The position numbers were made by a program, and so were the translations under genes. A model generated the notes under the pieces. That model made no database searches. It was not told where the DNA came from and worked only from the letters and a program-made list of their open reading frames with translations. Source: Cysteiniphilum litorale (GTDB lineage: Bacteria > Pseudomonadota > Gammaproteobacteria > Francisellales > Francisellaceae). From it: a stretch of 64,000 nucleotides of DNA. This document shows, one piece after another, positions 9,409-18,617 of this stretch. The number at the start of each line of letters is the position of its first letter. Position 1 is the stretch's first letter. The stretch covers positions 1-64,000 of the forward strand of contig NZ_QLIQ01000015.1 of NCBI RefSeq assembly GCF_003428165.1, given 5' to 3'.

Positions 9409-9436
9409 ATTATACCGAAGCGTGCTTTGTTTGCAA
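9409..9436 (-). promoter_or_regulatory. Sigma-70-type promoter of greA
   Basis: Minus-strand -35 TTGCAA (9431-9436) and a perfect -10 TATAAT (9409-9414) are separated by 16 bases. The predicted start is near 9402, upstream of the leader terminator. Confidence 0.75.
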
Positions 9437-9494
9437 TTTCTAAAATGTCTATCCATCGGATCAAAATCAATCGCTAAGTTTCGCCGTATTTATG

Positions 9495-9522
9495 TTTAAA
9501 AGACTTTTAAGATCAGTATAAT
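9495..9522 (+). promoter_or_regulatory. Probable promoter of dacA
   Basis: A perfect -10 TATAAT lies at 9517-9522, with TTTAAA (4 of 6 matches to the -35 consensus) 16 bases upstream at 9495-9500. It is divergent from the greA promoter and about 50 bases before the dacA start. Confidence 0.55.
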
Positions 9523-9575
9523 GACTGCATTGAAATATCATTATAAATTCAAACGTCAACATAATAGGTAATAAC

Positions 9576-10967
9576 ATGTTTACTATTAAAAAAATCTCTT
9601 TGATTGCAGCATCCTCTATCACTTTACTAGCCACGCAACTGTCATTTGCTCAAGATGCAGTAAAAGCACAAACAGCAGAAAAAACACAATCAACACAAGT
9701 AGTGCAACCCGCGGCACAAAATGAACCTAATACTTATGGCGCAACATCAGTTAATTATATGGGTGTGCCACTTAATGCCTATGGTGCTGTTTCATCAAGC
9801 GCCAATGTTCCACTTGAAGTGCAAGTGCCACCTGCACCTGCGGATTTAGTACTACCGAATATTACACCTGCAACTGCGATCTGGCACAATCAAGTTGTCA
9901 CACCACCTATGCTTAATGTCAAAAGCTATCTACTGATTGATGCTAAGACAGGTAATATCTTAGCTGAGAAAAATGCCAACATGCGTATTGCACCTGCCTC
10001 TTTAACCAAGATGATGCTCCTTTATATCGTGGAGCAGAAGCTAGCTGCAGGAAGTATTAAGCTTGATCAAAAAGTACAAGTTCCTGCCATTGCTTGGCAT
10101 ACCGCAGGATCAAGCATGCATTTAAAAGCAGCTCAAGAAGTGACTATCCAAGACTTACTAGAAGGCACCATTGTTGCCTCAGGTAATGATGCTGCAGTCA
10201 CCTTAGCAATGACGCTTGCCGGTACACAAGAAGGTTTCGTCAATATTATGAACTTCACAGCGAAGAAACTAGGCATGAATAACACGCATTTTAGTGATGT
10301 TATGGGTTTACCAGCCCCTAACTTATACACGACAGCGCGTGACTTGTCTGTTCTTGCGCAACATATTATTTATGACTACCCGCAATACTATCATTACTAC
10401 AAAATGTCTAGTGTTAGCATGAATGGTTTTGTTACCCGTAATTACAACAAATTATTAGATATTTATCCTTATGCTGATGGTATCAAGACAGGCTCAACAG
10501 ACTCTGCGGGTTACTCGCTGGTTTCTTCAGCAGTGAAGCCTGATCATGATCGCTTAATCTCTGTAGTTATTGGTTCAACCAGCCTTTTGCAAAGCGCTCG
10601 TGATAGCCAGACATTACTAGAGTATGGTTTTTCTAACTTCCAGACGAAAACGTTCTATCCAGCTAATTACGCCTTAGGCAATATCCGCATTTACAAAGGC
10701 GAGAGTGACACCGTCGATATCGGTGTGCAAAAACCCGTAGCAATTAGCTTCCCAAGCTATATCGATGCCAAAGATATTCAGTTTGTATTACACAAGAACC
10801 CTAAAGGTCTTGTTGCACCAGTTACAGCAGGCACTAATGCTGGAAGTGTAGATATGGTTTACAAAGGCAAAACCATTGAGACATTCCCAGTGGTTGCATT
10901 AAAAGATGATGGAACTGGCTCATTATGGCAACGCATTAAGGGCACTGTGTCCTTGTGGTTTGCTTAA
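9576..10967 (+). CDS. dacA: D-alanyl-D-alanine carboxypeptidase (PBP5/6 type)
   Basis: This periplasmic enzyme trims the terminal D-Ala from peptidoglycan pentapeptides. A signal peptide (residues 1-25, ending SFA) is followed by an unusually long low-complexity linker of about 85 residues rich in Ala, Gln, Thr and Pro, which makes the protein 463 residues against about 400 for E. coli PBP5. Then comes the peptidase S11 domain with SLTK (Ser142, Lys145), the SGN motif in VASGNDAAV and KTG near residue 304. A C-terminal beta domain precedes an amphipathic tail (LWQRIKGTVSLWF) that probably anchors the protein to the membrane. It converges with proA with a four-base overlap. Confidence 0.94.
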   Translation: MFTIKKISLIAASSITLLATQLSFAQDAVKAQTAEKTQSTQVVQPAAQNEPNTYGATSVNYMGVPLNAYGAVSSSANVPLEVQVPPAPADLVLPNITPATAIWHNQVVTPPMLNVKSYLLIDAKTGNILAEKNANMRIAPASLTKMMLLYIVEQKLAAGSIKLDQKVQVPAIAWHTAGSSMHLKAAQEVTIQDLLEGTIVASGNDAAVTLAMTLAGTQEGFVNIMNFTAKKLGMNNTHFSDVMGLPAPNLYTTARDLSVLAQHIIYDYPQYYHYYKMSSVSMNGFVTRNYNKLLDIYPYADGIKTGSTDSAGYSLVSSAVKPDHDRLISVVIGSTSLLQSARDSQTLLEYGFSNFQTKTFYPANYALGNIRIYKGESDTVDIGVQKPVAISFPSYIDAKDIQFVLHKNPKGLVAPVTAGTNAGSVDMVYKGKTIETFPVVALKDDGTGSLWQRIKGTVSLWFA

Positions 10968-12223
10968 GTACGTACACTGCCATTACTCATTACTTGATAT
11001 TTAAACGTGGTTAGTTGTTTGATGCCTACAGGTCCTCGGGCGTGAAGTTTGCCTGTTGAAATTCCAATCTCAGCGCCCATGCCAAATTCTCCACCATCTG
11101 AGAATTGCGTTGAGGTGTTATGCATCACGACGGCACTATCAACATTCTGCATGAAAAATTGCGCAGCTGTTTGATCTTCGGTTAGAATCGCATCGGTGTG
11201 ATGCGAGCCATAATGATTAATGTGTACAACCGCTGCAGCAACATCATCAACATACTTGATTGAGACGATACTGTCTAAATACTCCGTTGACCAATCAGAC
11301 TCTGTTGCTTTTTCATATTGTGAAAATTGCTGCCATAAATCCTGATCAAGGCGCAGCGCACACCCTGCTTTATCCAATGCGGTTAATAGCGCGTCAATAT
11401 CCTCTATTGGCAACTGTCGATCCAATAAAATCGTCTCTGTTGCACCACAAATGCCAGGGCGACGCATTTTGGCATTAACACACACATTAAGCACTTTGCG
11501 TAAATCCACTGCATGATGAACATAGGTGTGACATATCCCATCTAAATGCTTAAACAAAGACACTTTACTATGCTTTGTCAGATATTCAATCAGCGCGCGT
11601 CCACCGCGTGGCACAACCACATCAATATATTGATCTTGAGCTACCAGATACTCGATGGCGGCTCTTTCCTGAGTTGGCAGGATTTGTACGGCATCACTGG
11701 CAATCTCTGACTTTGCCAATCCCATCTGTATTGCGCGCATAATCGCTTGATTTGAATAAAAGCTCTCGCTACCACCTCTTAAAATTGCGGCATTACCTGA
11801 TTTTAAACACAGTCCAGTTGCATCAACGGTGACATTTGGACGTGACTCGTAAATGACTGCAATGACACCTAGTGGCACACTGACTGCTTTGATATCAAGT
11901 CCTGTTGGTCTTTGCACATGTGATAGTACACAGTTAAGTGGGTCAGGTTGTTTTGCAATCTCACGCAGGCCATCACTCATCACGACAATTCGCTCATGCG
12001 TTAACAATAAGCGATCAAGCATGGCTTTACTTAAACCTTTTGCCGTTGCATTTTCAATATCCTTGGCATTTCCTTTTAGAATATTATCGGCATTATTCAC
12101 AATCTCCTCGGCGATTAATAACAACGCTTGATTACGCATATCGTTCGTGCTTGCTGCCAAATGATATGTTGCCTGTTTGGCTTGTTTACACAGTGTTTCT
12201 ATTGCCTGATATTCATTCATCAC
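10964..12223 (-). CDS. proA: Gamma-glutamyl phosphate reductase
   Basis: ProA reduces gamma-glutamyl phosphate with NADPH to glutamate semialdehyde, the second step of proline synthesis. The 419 residues match the family (aldehyde dehydrogenase superfamily). The catalytic Cys is in RRPGICGATETILLD, and the nucleotide-binding region contains VIYESRPNVTVDATGLCLKS. It follows proB by 30 bases in the same direction. A short match to the C-terminal half of dacA exists only as a four-base overlap of the two stops. Confidence 0.95.
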   Translation of the reverse strand: MMNEYQAIETLCKQAKQATYHLAASTNDMRNQALLLIAEEIVNNADNILKGNAKDIENATAKGLSKAMLDRLLLTHERIVVMSDGLREIAKQPDPLNCVLSHVQRPTGLDIKAVSVPLGVIAVIYESRPNVTVDATGLCLKSGNAAILRGGSESFYSNQAIMRAIQMGLAKSEIASDAVQILPTQERAAIEYLVAQDQYIDVVVPRGGRALIEYLTKHSKVSLFKHLDGICHTYVHHAVDLRKVLNVCVNAKMRRPGICGATETILLDRQLPIEDIDALLTALDKAGCALRLDQDLWQQFSQYEKATESDWSTEYLDSIVSIKYVDDVAAAVVHINHYGSHHTDAILTEDQTAAQFFMQNVDSAVVMHNTSTQFSDGGEFGMGAEIGISTGKLHARGPVGIKQLTTFKYQVMSNGSVRT

Positions 12224-12253
12224 TTATCTTAACTCCTAAAACTGAATTCACTC

Positions 12254-13339
12254 TCAAACCAATACCATATTATTGCGATGAACAATCACTTTTGTCTCTG
12301 GCGTATAACTTTTAGCTAATAGCACCTGTTTTAATACCTCGGCATGCAACATTGCCACACCAACTGCTACTGTGTTGCCTTGCTCATCCTTTATCGTAAG
12401 CACATCATCTGCTTTAAAATTACCGACACACTCAATCACACCAACAGTTAACAGACTTTTACCAAGACGTAGTGCGCGCAGTGCCCCCTCATTAATAGTA
12501 AGCGCACCACTATGTTTCACATGATGCGCCAGCCAGCGCTTTTTAGCACTTTGATCAATTTTTTGCGCCTTAAACAACGTAAATCGTCCCGCGTTTTGTA
12601 AGCTTGTTAATGGCTTAAGTGCCTTGCCATTACAAATCAGCATATTACAACCATTATTAACCGCAATCTCAGCAGCTAGAATTTTAGTGATCATACCACC
12701 TGAGCTAATCTTGGTATGACTTTCTCCTGCCATCGCTTTAATCTTATCAGTAATCACATCAACGCTTTTGATAAACTGTGCTGTCTTATCCATATTTGGG
12801 TTAGCGGTATACAGCCCATCGATATCGGAGAATAAAATCAGCAAATCAGCATTAATGGTTTGCGCAACACGTGCCGCTAAGCGATCATTATCCCCATAGC
12901 TAATCTCAGTCGTGGCTACGGTATCATTCTCATTGATAATCGGAATTACGCGAAATCTAAGCAGCGTTTCCAAGGTGTTTTGCGCATTGACATAGCGTTG
13001 ACGCGTTTCAATATCATCGATATTCAATAGCACTTGCGCGCTATGAATGTCAAAGGCTGCAAATTGTGATTGATAGACTTGTGATAACTTAATTTGCCCA
13101 ATTGCTGAAGCAGCTTGCTTTTCTGCCAAGGTACATTTACGCCCCATACAGTTAAGCACTTTGCGCCCCAATGCCACAGCGCCCGATGAGACAATAATGA
13201 TTTCAATGCCTTGTTTGTATAACTGATCAATATCAGCGATTAAACTTTCAAGCCACTTTTTTTTGATTTCGTACTGATCATCAACCAACAGTGATGAACC
13301 AATTTTAATCACAATGCGTTTGTAATCACTTAAGTTCAT
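12254..13339 (-). CDS. proB: Glutamate 5-kinase
   Basis: ProB phosphorylates glutamate, the first and feedback-controlled step of proline synthesis. The 361 residues comprise an amino-acid-kinase domain (KIGSSLLV at the start, IPIINENDTVAT, YGDNDRLAARVA) and a C-terminal PUA domain (about residues 270-361), as in E. coli. proB is the first gene of the proBA operon, and the order and spacing to proA are standard. No further proline gene is present here. Confidence 0.95.
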   Translation of the reverse strand: MNLSDYKRIVIKIGSSLLVDDQYEIKKKWLESLIADIDQLYKQGIEIIIVSSGAVALGRKVLNCMGRKCTLAEKQAASAIGQIKLSQVYQSQFAAFDIHSAQVLLNIDDIETRQRYVNAQNTLETLLRFRVIPIINENDTVATTEISYGDNDRLAARVAQTINADLLILFSDIDGLYTANPNMDKTAQFIKSVDVITDKIKAMAGESHTKISSGGMITKILAAEIAVNNGCNMLICNGKALKPLTSLQNAGRFTLFKAQKIDQSAKKRWLAHHVKHSGALTINEGALRALRLGKSLLTVGVIECVGNFKADDVLTIKDEQGNTVAVGVAMLHAEVLKQVLLAKSYTPETKVIVHRNNMVLV

Positions 13340-13432
13340 AGATAATAAGCTCTTATACTCTCAAGTTGCTAAACTATGGTTGTTTGTGCAACATTTAGAT
13401 TATTTGCTGGAGCTACGCACTTTTGCTATTTC

Positions 13433-13545
13433 AACACCCCACCTCGCAAGCTTGGCACCCCTCTTGCAAAGAGGGGAATTAAAATCACCCTTGCCCAATT
13501 CCCCTCTTTGCAAGAGGGGTGGCAGCCATGGGCTGACGGGGTGTT
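13433..13545. repeat. Large imperfect palindromic repeat
   Basis: Outer arms AACACCCC and GGGGTGTT enclose inner arms built on CCCCTCTTGCAAAGAGGGG and CCCCTCTTTGCAAGAGGGG, which are also palindromic within themselves. The whole 113-bp unit can fold into a cruciform or long hairpin. It is much more GC-rich than its surroundings and lies between the proB start and the S9 peptidase stop, upstream of proB. It resembles the non-coding palindromic intergenic repeats dispersed in many bacterial genomes. Confidence 0.85.
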
Positions 13546-13622
13546 TATAAAATCATAGTTTTTTCTAAAGTGCGTAATGCCAGTTATTTATGTTAAAAGA
13601 ATGCTTATTATTCTGCCACGAG

Positions 13623-15656
13623 TTAGAGATTTTGCCTAAACCAATTTGCCGTATCTTTCATCCCTGCTAATAGCTGATTAGGATCTGAGAACTCATGTCC
13701 TTGATCACGATAAATTTTTAGTGAGACCTTTTTATGTGCTTGTTTTAAAGCATAATATAATTCTAACGATTGACTAAGCGGCACCTCAGTATCTCTATCA
13801 CCTCCTTGAATCAATATGCTACCGTGAGCTGAACCCACATGTAAAACCGGTGATATATTTACCCAAGGCTTAGCATCTTGCCAAAAAGGCACCCCCATAA
13901 GATACGTGAGTGTATGATAATCCGAAGTGCCTTCAAGACTCATCAAATCATTGACTCCAGCGCCATCGACTGCCGTTTTGAAAAGACTGTCACGCTCCAT
14001 TGCTACTGCTGCAAGAAAGCCACCATAACTCCAACCCCAGATACCAATACGTTTAGGATCAACAATCCCCTCGGCAATTAAATGCCTAACACCAAGAGTA
14101 ATATCCTCCAAGTCAATTTGTCCAATTTTCTGATAGTTAGATGCCATAAATGGCACACCATAGCCCGTACTACCATGCACATTCGGTCTAAAGATTATAT
14201 AACCTTCTGCCGCCATACAGCCCACACAAAAAGGCGTATCTAGCGTATGAGGGGAGCCAATAAAGCTTCCCCACCAATGGTTAGCAGGTCCACCATGCAC
14301 CGCAACAATAAGCGGGTATTTTTGCCCTTTCTTATAGTTTGGTGGATACGTTACAAAGCCTTCGATACTTTCTTTATTGCTACCAAGCCAATGAATGATT
14401 TCTGTTTGCCCTAGTGCATAGGGCAGTTTTCTTTGCGGATTAATCACTTCTGGTAAAAACTCATCTAAACGGCTAACAACTGCTTCAGGCGCTTTATTGC
14501 TAGTCATTTGCATATAGCCAATTGCTGTTGCTTGATTGTTAACAACAGGACTAACAACTGATACATCATGTGTTAATGGCACAATGTCCGATGTCTTGAT
14601 ATTAACTTTGACAAGACGCTTTGTTAAATGATCATCTTGCACCATCAACAGATTCTCATCTTTTTGATCCCATGAGAGTAACTGAGCGCCACCCTCAAAC
14701 AAAGGCTTCAAACATCGCTGTTTATGGTCGTTTAAGTTCAAAATACACAGCTGATTGCTGTATCTTAGAAGGTAATCTGCATATTGATAGCCTTTTGGTA
14801 ATCGATTGTAGAAATAGGCAAGACTTTGACCATCATATGACAAAATAGGTTGATCATAATAAGCTTCATTTTTTGTTACATTCATCACATGTCCTGCTAA
14901 ATCAACGCGTTTAATCGTGCGCTTTCTTGAGCGCTCTGGCGCCAATGAATGCGCACTAACAAAGACAATACCACTACTATCCTTTAACCACGTCAAACGA
15001 TCATTCATCACATAATCATCTGACTTGCTTAACGCTTTAATGCTTTGAACATGCGTTTGATCTTTTGACAGCATTAATACATAAAGTTTATTACCCGCAT
15101 ACATTGTCGCTGGATCAAGTACCGACAGATTATCACGTTTATCCTCATGAACACTCACAGCGATCATTTGCCCATTAGGTGAGATCTGATAGCTTGCTAA
15201 TTCTTGCACAGGCATTTGTAGTGGGTATAACTTGTTAAGCTTGATATCGTAAACACACAGGCTTAATTGATCATGCTGTTCTTTAATAAGCAATAACTTA
15301 CGTGCATCTGGGAACCAAGAGACACTCAATACATTAAAATTAAAAAGCTTTTGCGCGCCCGTCATAGCATTAGCATCAATATGTTTGACGTAAAAAAGCT
15401 GATAACGCCACTGCCACTTACCCGCTTTTTTGTCTTCTTCACCTTTCTTCTGTATGTAAACTGCCTCATGAGCATCATCTGAAGGTGACACAAACCCAAA
15501 CCAAGGTTGTGATAATGATGTCTCGACCGTTAATGGCCGCATTGATTTTTCGGTTATTTTAGTTACTTTGTTTGAGTTAATATCACTTTCTTGCGCATAC
15601 ACTGCCAAAGTGCTTATGATGCTCAAGCAAGCACTCAGTACAATTCTCCTAAACAT
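13623..15656 (-). CDS. Secreted S9-family prolyl-oligopeptidase-type serine peptidase
   Basis: The 677-residue protein has a signal peptide (residues 1-21, ending VYA), a seven-blade beta-propeller-like region (about 60-400) and a C-terminal alpha/beta-hydrolase domain (about 430-677). The nucleophile is Ser543 in GWSYGG. The Asp is probably in GGDRDTEVP and the His in DQGHEF (about residue 652). It is closest in layout to acylaminoacyl or dipeptidyl peptidases. The ribosome-binding site GGAGTG supports the start. Its gene follows the RHS cluster in the same direction, 119 bases downstream, but there is no sequence evidence of a shared function. Confidence 0.9.
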   Translation of the reverse strand: MFRRIVLSACLSIISTLAVYAQESDINSNKVTKITEKSMRPLTVETSLSQPWFGFVSPSDDAHEAVYIQKKGEEDKKAGKWQWRYQLFYVKHIDANAMTGAQKLFNFNVLSVSWFPDARKLLLIKEQHDQLSLCVYDIKLNKLYPLQMPVQELASYQISPNGQMIAVSVHEDKRDNLSVLDPATMYAGNKLYVLMLSKDQTHVQSIKALSKSDDYVMNDRLTWLKDSSGIVFVSAHSLAPERSRKRTIKRVDLAGHVMNVTKNEAYYDQPILSYDGQSLAYFYNRLPKGYQYADYLLRYSNQLCILNLNDHKQRCLKPLFEGGAQLLSWDQKDENLLMVQDDHLTKRLVKVNIKTSDIVPLTHDVSVVSPVVNNQATAIGYMQMTSNKAPEAVVSRLDEFLPEVINPQRKLPYALGQTEIIHWLGSNKESIEGFVTYPPNYKKGQKYPLIVAVHGGPANHWWGSFIGSPHTLDTPFCVGCMAAEGYIIFRPNVHGSTGYGVPFMASNYQKIGQIDLEDITLGVRHLIAEGIVDPKRIGIWGWSYGGFLAAVAMERDSLFKTAVDGAGVNDLMSLEGTSDYHTLTYLMGVPFWQDAKPWVNISPVLHVGSAHGSILIQGGDRDTEVPLSQSLELYYALKQAHKKVSLKIYRDQGHEFSDPNQLLAGMKDTANWFRQNL

Positions 15657-15775
15657 TAATCACTCCAATAAAGTTTACGCTGTAGATTACAATATCTTGC
15701 GCAAAACCGGAAGTTGGCAAATGAAATACGACACAAAGAAAGTGCTGACAATCACGAGACATATCTCCTTTTGTA

Positions 15776-17167
15776 TTAGATTAAAAACGGAATACCTACC
15801 TGAAAAACTGCCCCGCCCACATTATAAGTAAACGCATAACTACGCACAGTTTGCGGGTTGGAGAATTTTAATTCTGCCGCGGCAAACATCCCACCTTCAA
15901 CGGCGGTAACTCCAGAAGACATTAAGATATTTTTAATAGACATGTCATTTTCCCCTGACACTGCCGACATCACCCCTTCTCTTGCTGTCTCCATTGTTGC
16001 GCCTCGTGCCGCAAATATGCCAACAGAGCCAAGAAACTTTGTACCTGCTCTTAAATTACACTTTAAAAAAGGCTCCCACATATTCTTAACAAAAAAACCT
16101 CCCATCCACCCGCTTACTCCCCCTGATCCAAATCCACCAGCTACTCCTGAAAGCATTGATGAAGCACCAACAGTCTCAGCAGATAATGCCGTTGCCACTC
16201 CTTCAAGTCCATTATCTAATAAACCAAAAGATTTAGCCCAACTAGGGTTTATCATACCTAAGGTACCAAAAGCACCACCAATATCCTCAAGCCCCATTTC
16301 TAGATATGCAATTGGCGTCATTGTCTTTCTCTGAATAAGTGCCTGTATCCCATTGCCGACAAAAGTAACAGGGTAAGACTTTAGTCCATAACGCATTGAC
16401 TGCGCTTTAAATAACTCATCTGAGCTATCACTGACACTATTATTCGCTAAAGCAATCGAATCATCTTCATTGGCAGTGACAAAACTATCTGCAGCAGACT
16501 CATTTGCAGTTACAAAACTATCTGTAGTTTCTACTGATGCAACTTCTGTAGTTTCTACTGATGCAACTTCTGTAGTTTCTACTGATGCAACTGTTGCCTC
16601 AGCTGCTGGGGCAAAAGCGCCTAACAGCCATGGAGTGGCAATACCCGCCAATATTAGTGATATACCCAATATGGTATTGATTGCTTCTTTACTCATATGT
16701 CCACTTGGATCAATATTCATAATTGGATTGCTATCAGCAAAATTATACTTATTCCAGACATTGGCATTATCTTGCGTGATAAATCGTTGTGTTCCTGCAT
16801 CATAGTCACGTGCTCTTAAATACACCAAATCAGAGCTAGGGTCTTGATATTCTCCATTGTAGCTAAAATTCGTTGCTACAGCTGTGTTGAGCGTATCAGA
16901 ATGCACGCCATAGGCTTGATAATCCGTCGTACCTTGTATAGCAATACTTGCATTGCCATTAATTGGTTTAATCAAAGTTAAGCTATTACTTTTGCCATTA
17001 TTGGCATAATATAAGTTAACTGCATTATTATTGTTAATCCAAGCCTCTTTAGAAAATGAGCTTTCAACACTGACAATAATACCTAAAATAATAAGATAAG
17101 GTAACCAAACTGAGAAAACGCCGCTAATCATCGACTTCTTTCTTATAAGCTGAATTCTAAATTTCAT
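15776..17167 (-). CDS. Secreted RHS core-tip protein 3
   Basis: The 463 residues begin with a basic N-terminus and a hydrophobic export segment (about 1-41). Next comes an RHS-associated core: NGKSNSLTLIKPINGNASI, YLRARDYDAGTQRF, NKYNFADSNPIMNIDPSGH. After the core (about residue 157) the sequence differs from its two sisters: a hydrophobic segment (TILGISLILAGIATPWLLGAF), an eight-residue repeat SVETTEVA, then a Gly/Ala-rich C-terminal half without a toxin motif that I recognise. A strong ribosome-binding site precedes the ATG. It is last of four RHS genes in a row. No immunity-like gene lies beside it. Confidence 0.78.
   Translation of the reverse strand: MKFRIQLIRKKSMISGVFSVWLPYLIILGIIVSVESSFSKEAWINNNNAVNLYYANNGKSNSLTLIKPINGNASIAIQGTTDYQAYGVHSDTLNTAVATNFSYNGEYQDPSSDLVYLRARDYDAGTQRFITQDNANVWNKYNFADSNPIMNIDPSGHMSKEAINTILGISLILAGIATPWLLGAFAPAAEATVASVETTEVASVETTEVASVETTDSFVTANESAADSFVTANEDDSIALANNSVSDSSDELFKAQSMRYGLKSYPVTFVGNGIQALIQRKTMTPIAYLEMGLEDIGGAFGTLGMINPSWAKSFGLLDNGLEGVATALSAETVGASSMLSGVAGGFGSGGVSGWMGGFFVKNMWEPFLKCNLRAGTKFLGSVGIFAARGATMETAREGVMSAVSGENDMSIKNILMSSGVTAVEGGMFAAAELKFSNPQTVRSYAFTYNVGGAVFQVGIPFLI
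16521..16592 (-). repeat. Three perfect 24-bp tandem repeats inside RHS core-tip gene 3
   Basis: Three identical 24-bp units encode tandem copies of an eight-residue Ser/Val/Glu/Thr repeat in the linker after the hydrophobic segment. Because the unit is a multiple of three, copy number can change without a frameshift. A less exact repeat (ADSFVTANE, two copies) follows. Confidence 0.9.
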
Positions 17168-17299
17168 AACCTACCTTCCTTATTCAATTTAAGACGTTTT
17201 TAATTTGCTTCACATATATCAAAACATACAACCTAATCAAGGCACGAGATTATCCGCTTCTATCTAAATTTCCACAGGCAAAATAGATGTTCATTTCAA

Positions 17300-18553
17300 T
17301 CATAACTCAGATATATCTCCACTAAGCAAAGCACCAAATATTGGTGTCTTTAAATTAAGATAAGTAAATCTCATCGCTTTTGCTAACCTACTATTGGGAT
17401 AATTACCTAAGTAAGTTTGTGAGAATCCAGAATATGCGCCCATAAGTGGTGCCGCAGCAAGATTAACTGCTGTATTTGTCCAGTTAATATCATGACTAAT
17501 TGCACTATTAATCATATTGCCTGTCATGCCAACCGCACCATTAAGCGTTGTTCTTAATGCCCCATAGACAATTTTTTTAACCATGCCATTAGCCTCGCCC
17601 ATTCTACCACTCACCCATCCGTAGATTCGACCACCTGCAAATCCTGTTGCACCATTGATTAATGTAAATCTTGCAAGGTCACTCAAGTTAAAATGATTCC
17701 CATCGTTGTCTTGATATGTTTTCAATCCTGAACCAACACCTAATAAAAGATTTGATCCCGCACTACTTCTAGTCACTTTAGCCGCATTTAACTCTTCACT
17801 ATGGATATCTATATTATCAATGTTTATATCTGCTTCCTCATCGACAGATAATTGTCTAGTTTGTCTAGATAGCAAAGCTTTTCTCCCTAATGGAAATATA
17901 CTATCCTGGGCTGAATAGACACCGATCATACCACCTATAGCCATAGCAAAATCGCCAGCTGCAGCATAGTACCTATGATGAATTATGTCACCAATACCAA
18001 ACAAAATATTAGAAACACTTGCTCCTGTTTCAGCTAACATCATCAAAGAAGTTCCATTTGTAACAGGAACGCTAGCTAAGGATACAACAACTGTCATTAA
18101 CAGCCCAATAGTGTTTAAACTGATATGCCCACTTGGATCAATGTTCATAATCGGATTGTTATCAGCAAAGTTATATTTATTCCAGACATTAGCATTATCT
18201 TGCGTGATAAATCGTTGCGTTCCCGCATCATAATCACGCGCTCTTAAATACAACAAATCAGAACTAGGATCTTGATATTCACTATTATAGCCAAAGTTTG
18301 TTGCTACATTAGTATTTAGCGTATTAGGGTGCATACCATAGGCTTGATAATCCGTCGTACCTTGTATAGCAATACTTGCATTGCCATTAATTGGTTTAAT
18401 CAAAATTAAGCTATTACTTTTTCCATCATTCACATAGTAAAGACTGATGCTAAGTCTTGCTGTATGAGCGTAACTTATTTGTGTTGTTATTAATGCTATA
18501 AGATAGATACCGATAGTTACCAAAATAATTGGTAGTTTATTCATAAGTTTCAT
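17300..18553 (-). CDS. Secreted RHS core-tip protein 2
   Basis: The 417-residue protein has the same plan as its neighbours: an export signal (about residues 1-29, ending SYA), the RHS core ending in MNIDPSGH near residue 142, then a unique tip. The tip opens with a hydrophobic stretch (LNTIGLLMTVVVSLASVPVT) and is rich in Gly, Ala and Asn, with several further hydrophobic patches such as LLLGVGSGLKTYQD and AVNLAAAPLMGAYSGF. No catalytic motif is evident. The methionine at codon 4 is an alternative start. It lies 64 bases after core-tip 1 and 132 bases before core-tip 3. Confidence 0.78.
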   Translation of the reverse strand: MKLMNKLPIILVTIGIYLIALITTQISYAHTARLSISLYYVNDGKSNSLILIKPINGNASIAIQGTTDYQAYGMHPNTLNTNVATNFGYNSEYQDPSSDLLYLRARDYDAGTQRFITQDNANVWNKYNFADNNPIMNIDPSGHISLNTIGLLMTVVVSLASVPVTNGTSLMMLAETGASVSNILFGIGDIIHHRYYAAAGDFAMAIGGMIGVYSAQDSIFPLGRKALLSRQTRQLSVDEEADINIDNIDIHSEELNAAKVTRSSAGSNLLLGVGSGLKTYQDNDGNHFNLSDLARFTLINGATGFAGGRIYGWVSGRMGEANGMVKKIVYGALRTTLNGAVGMTGNMINSAISHDINWTNTAVNLAAAPLMGAYSGFSQTYLGNYPNSRLAKAMRFTYLNLKTPIFGALLSGDISEL

Positions 18554-18617
18554 CCGTAACCGTTAGTTCTATTGACGCTTTCAATAATAACTTGTTTACC
18601 GTTATGCAAATTGATTC

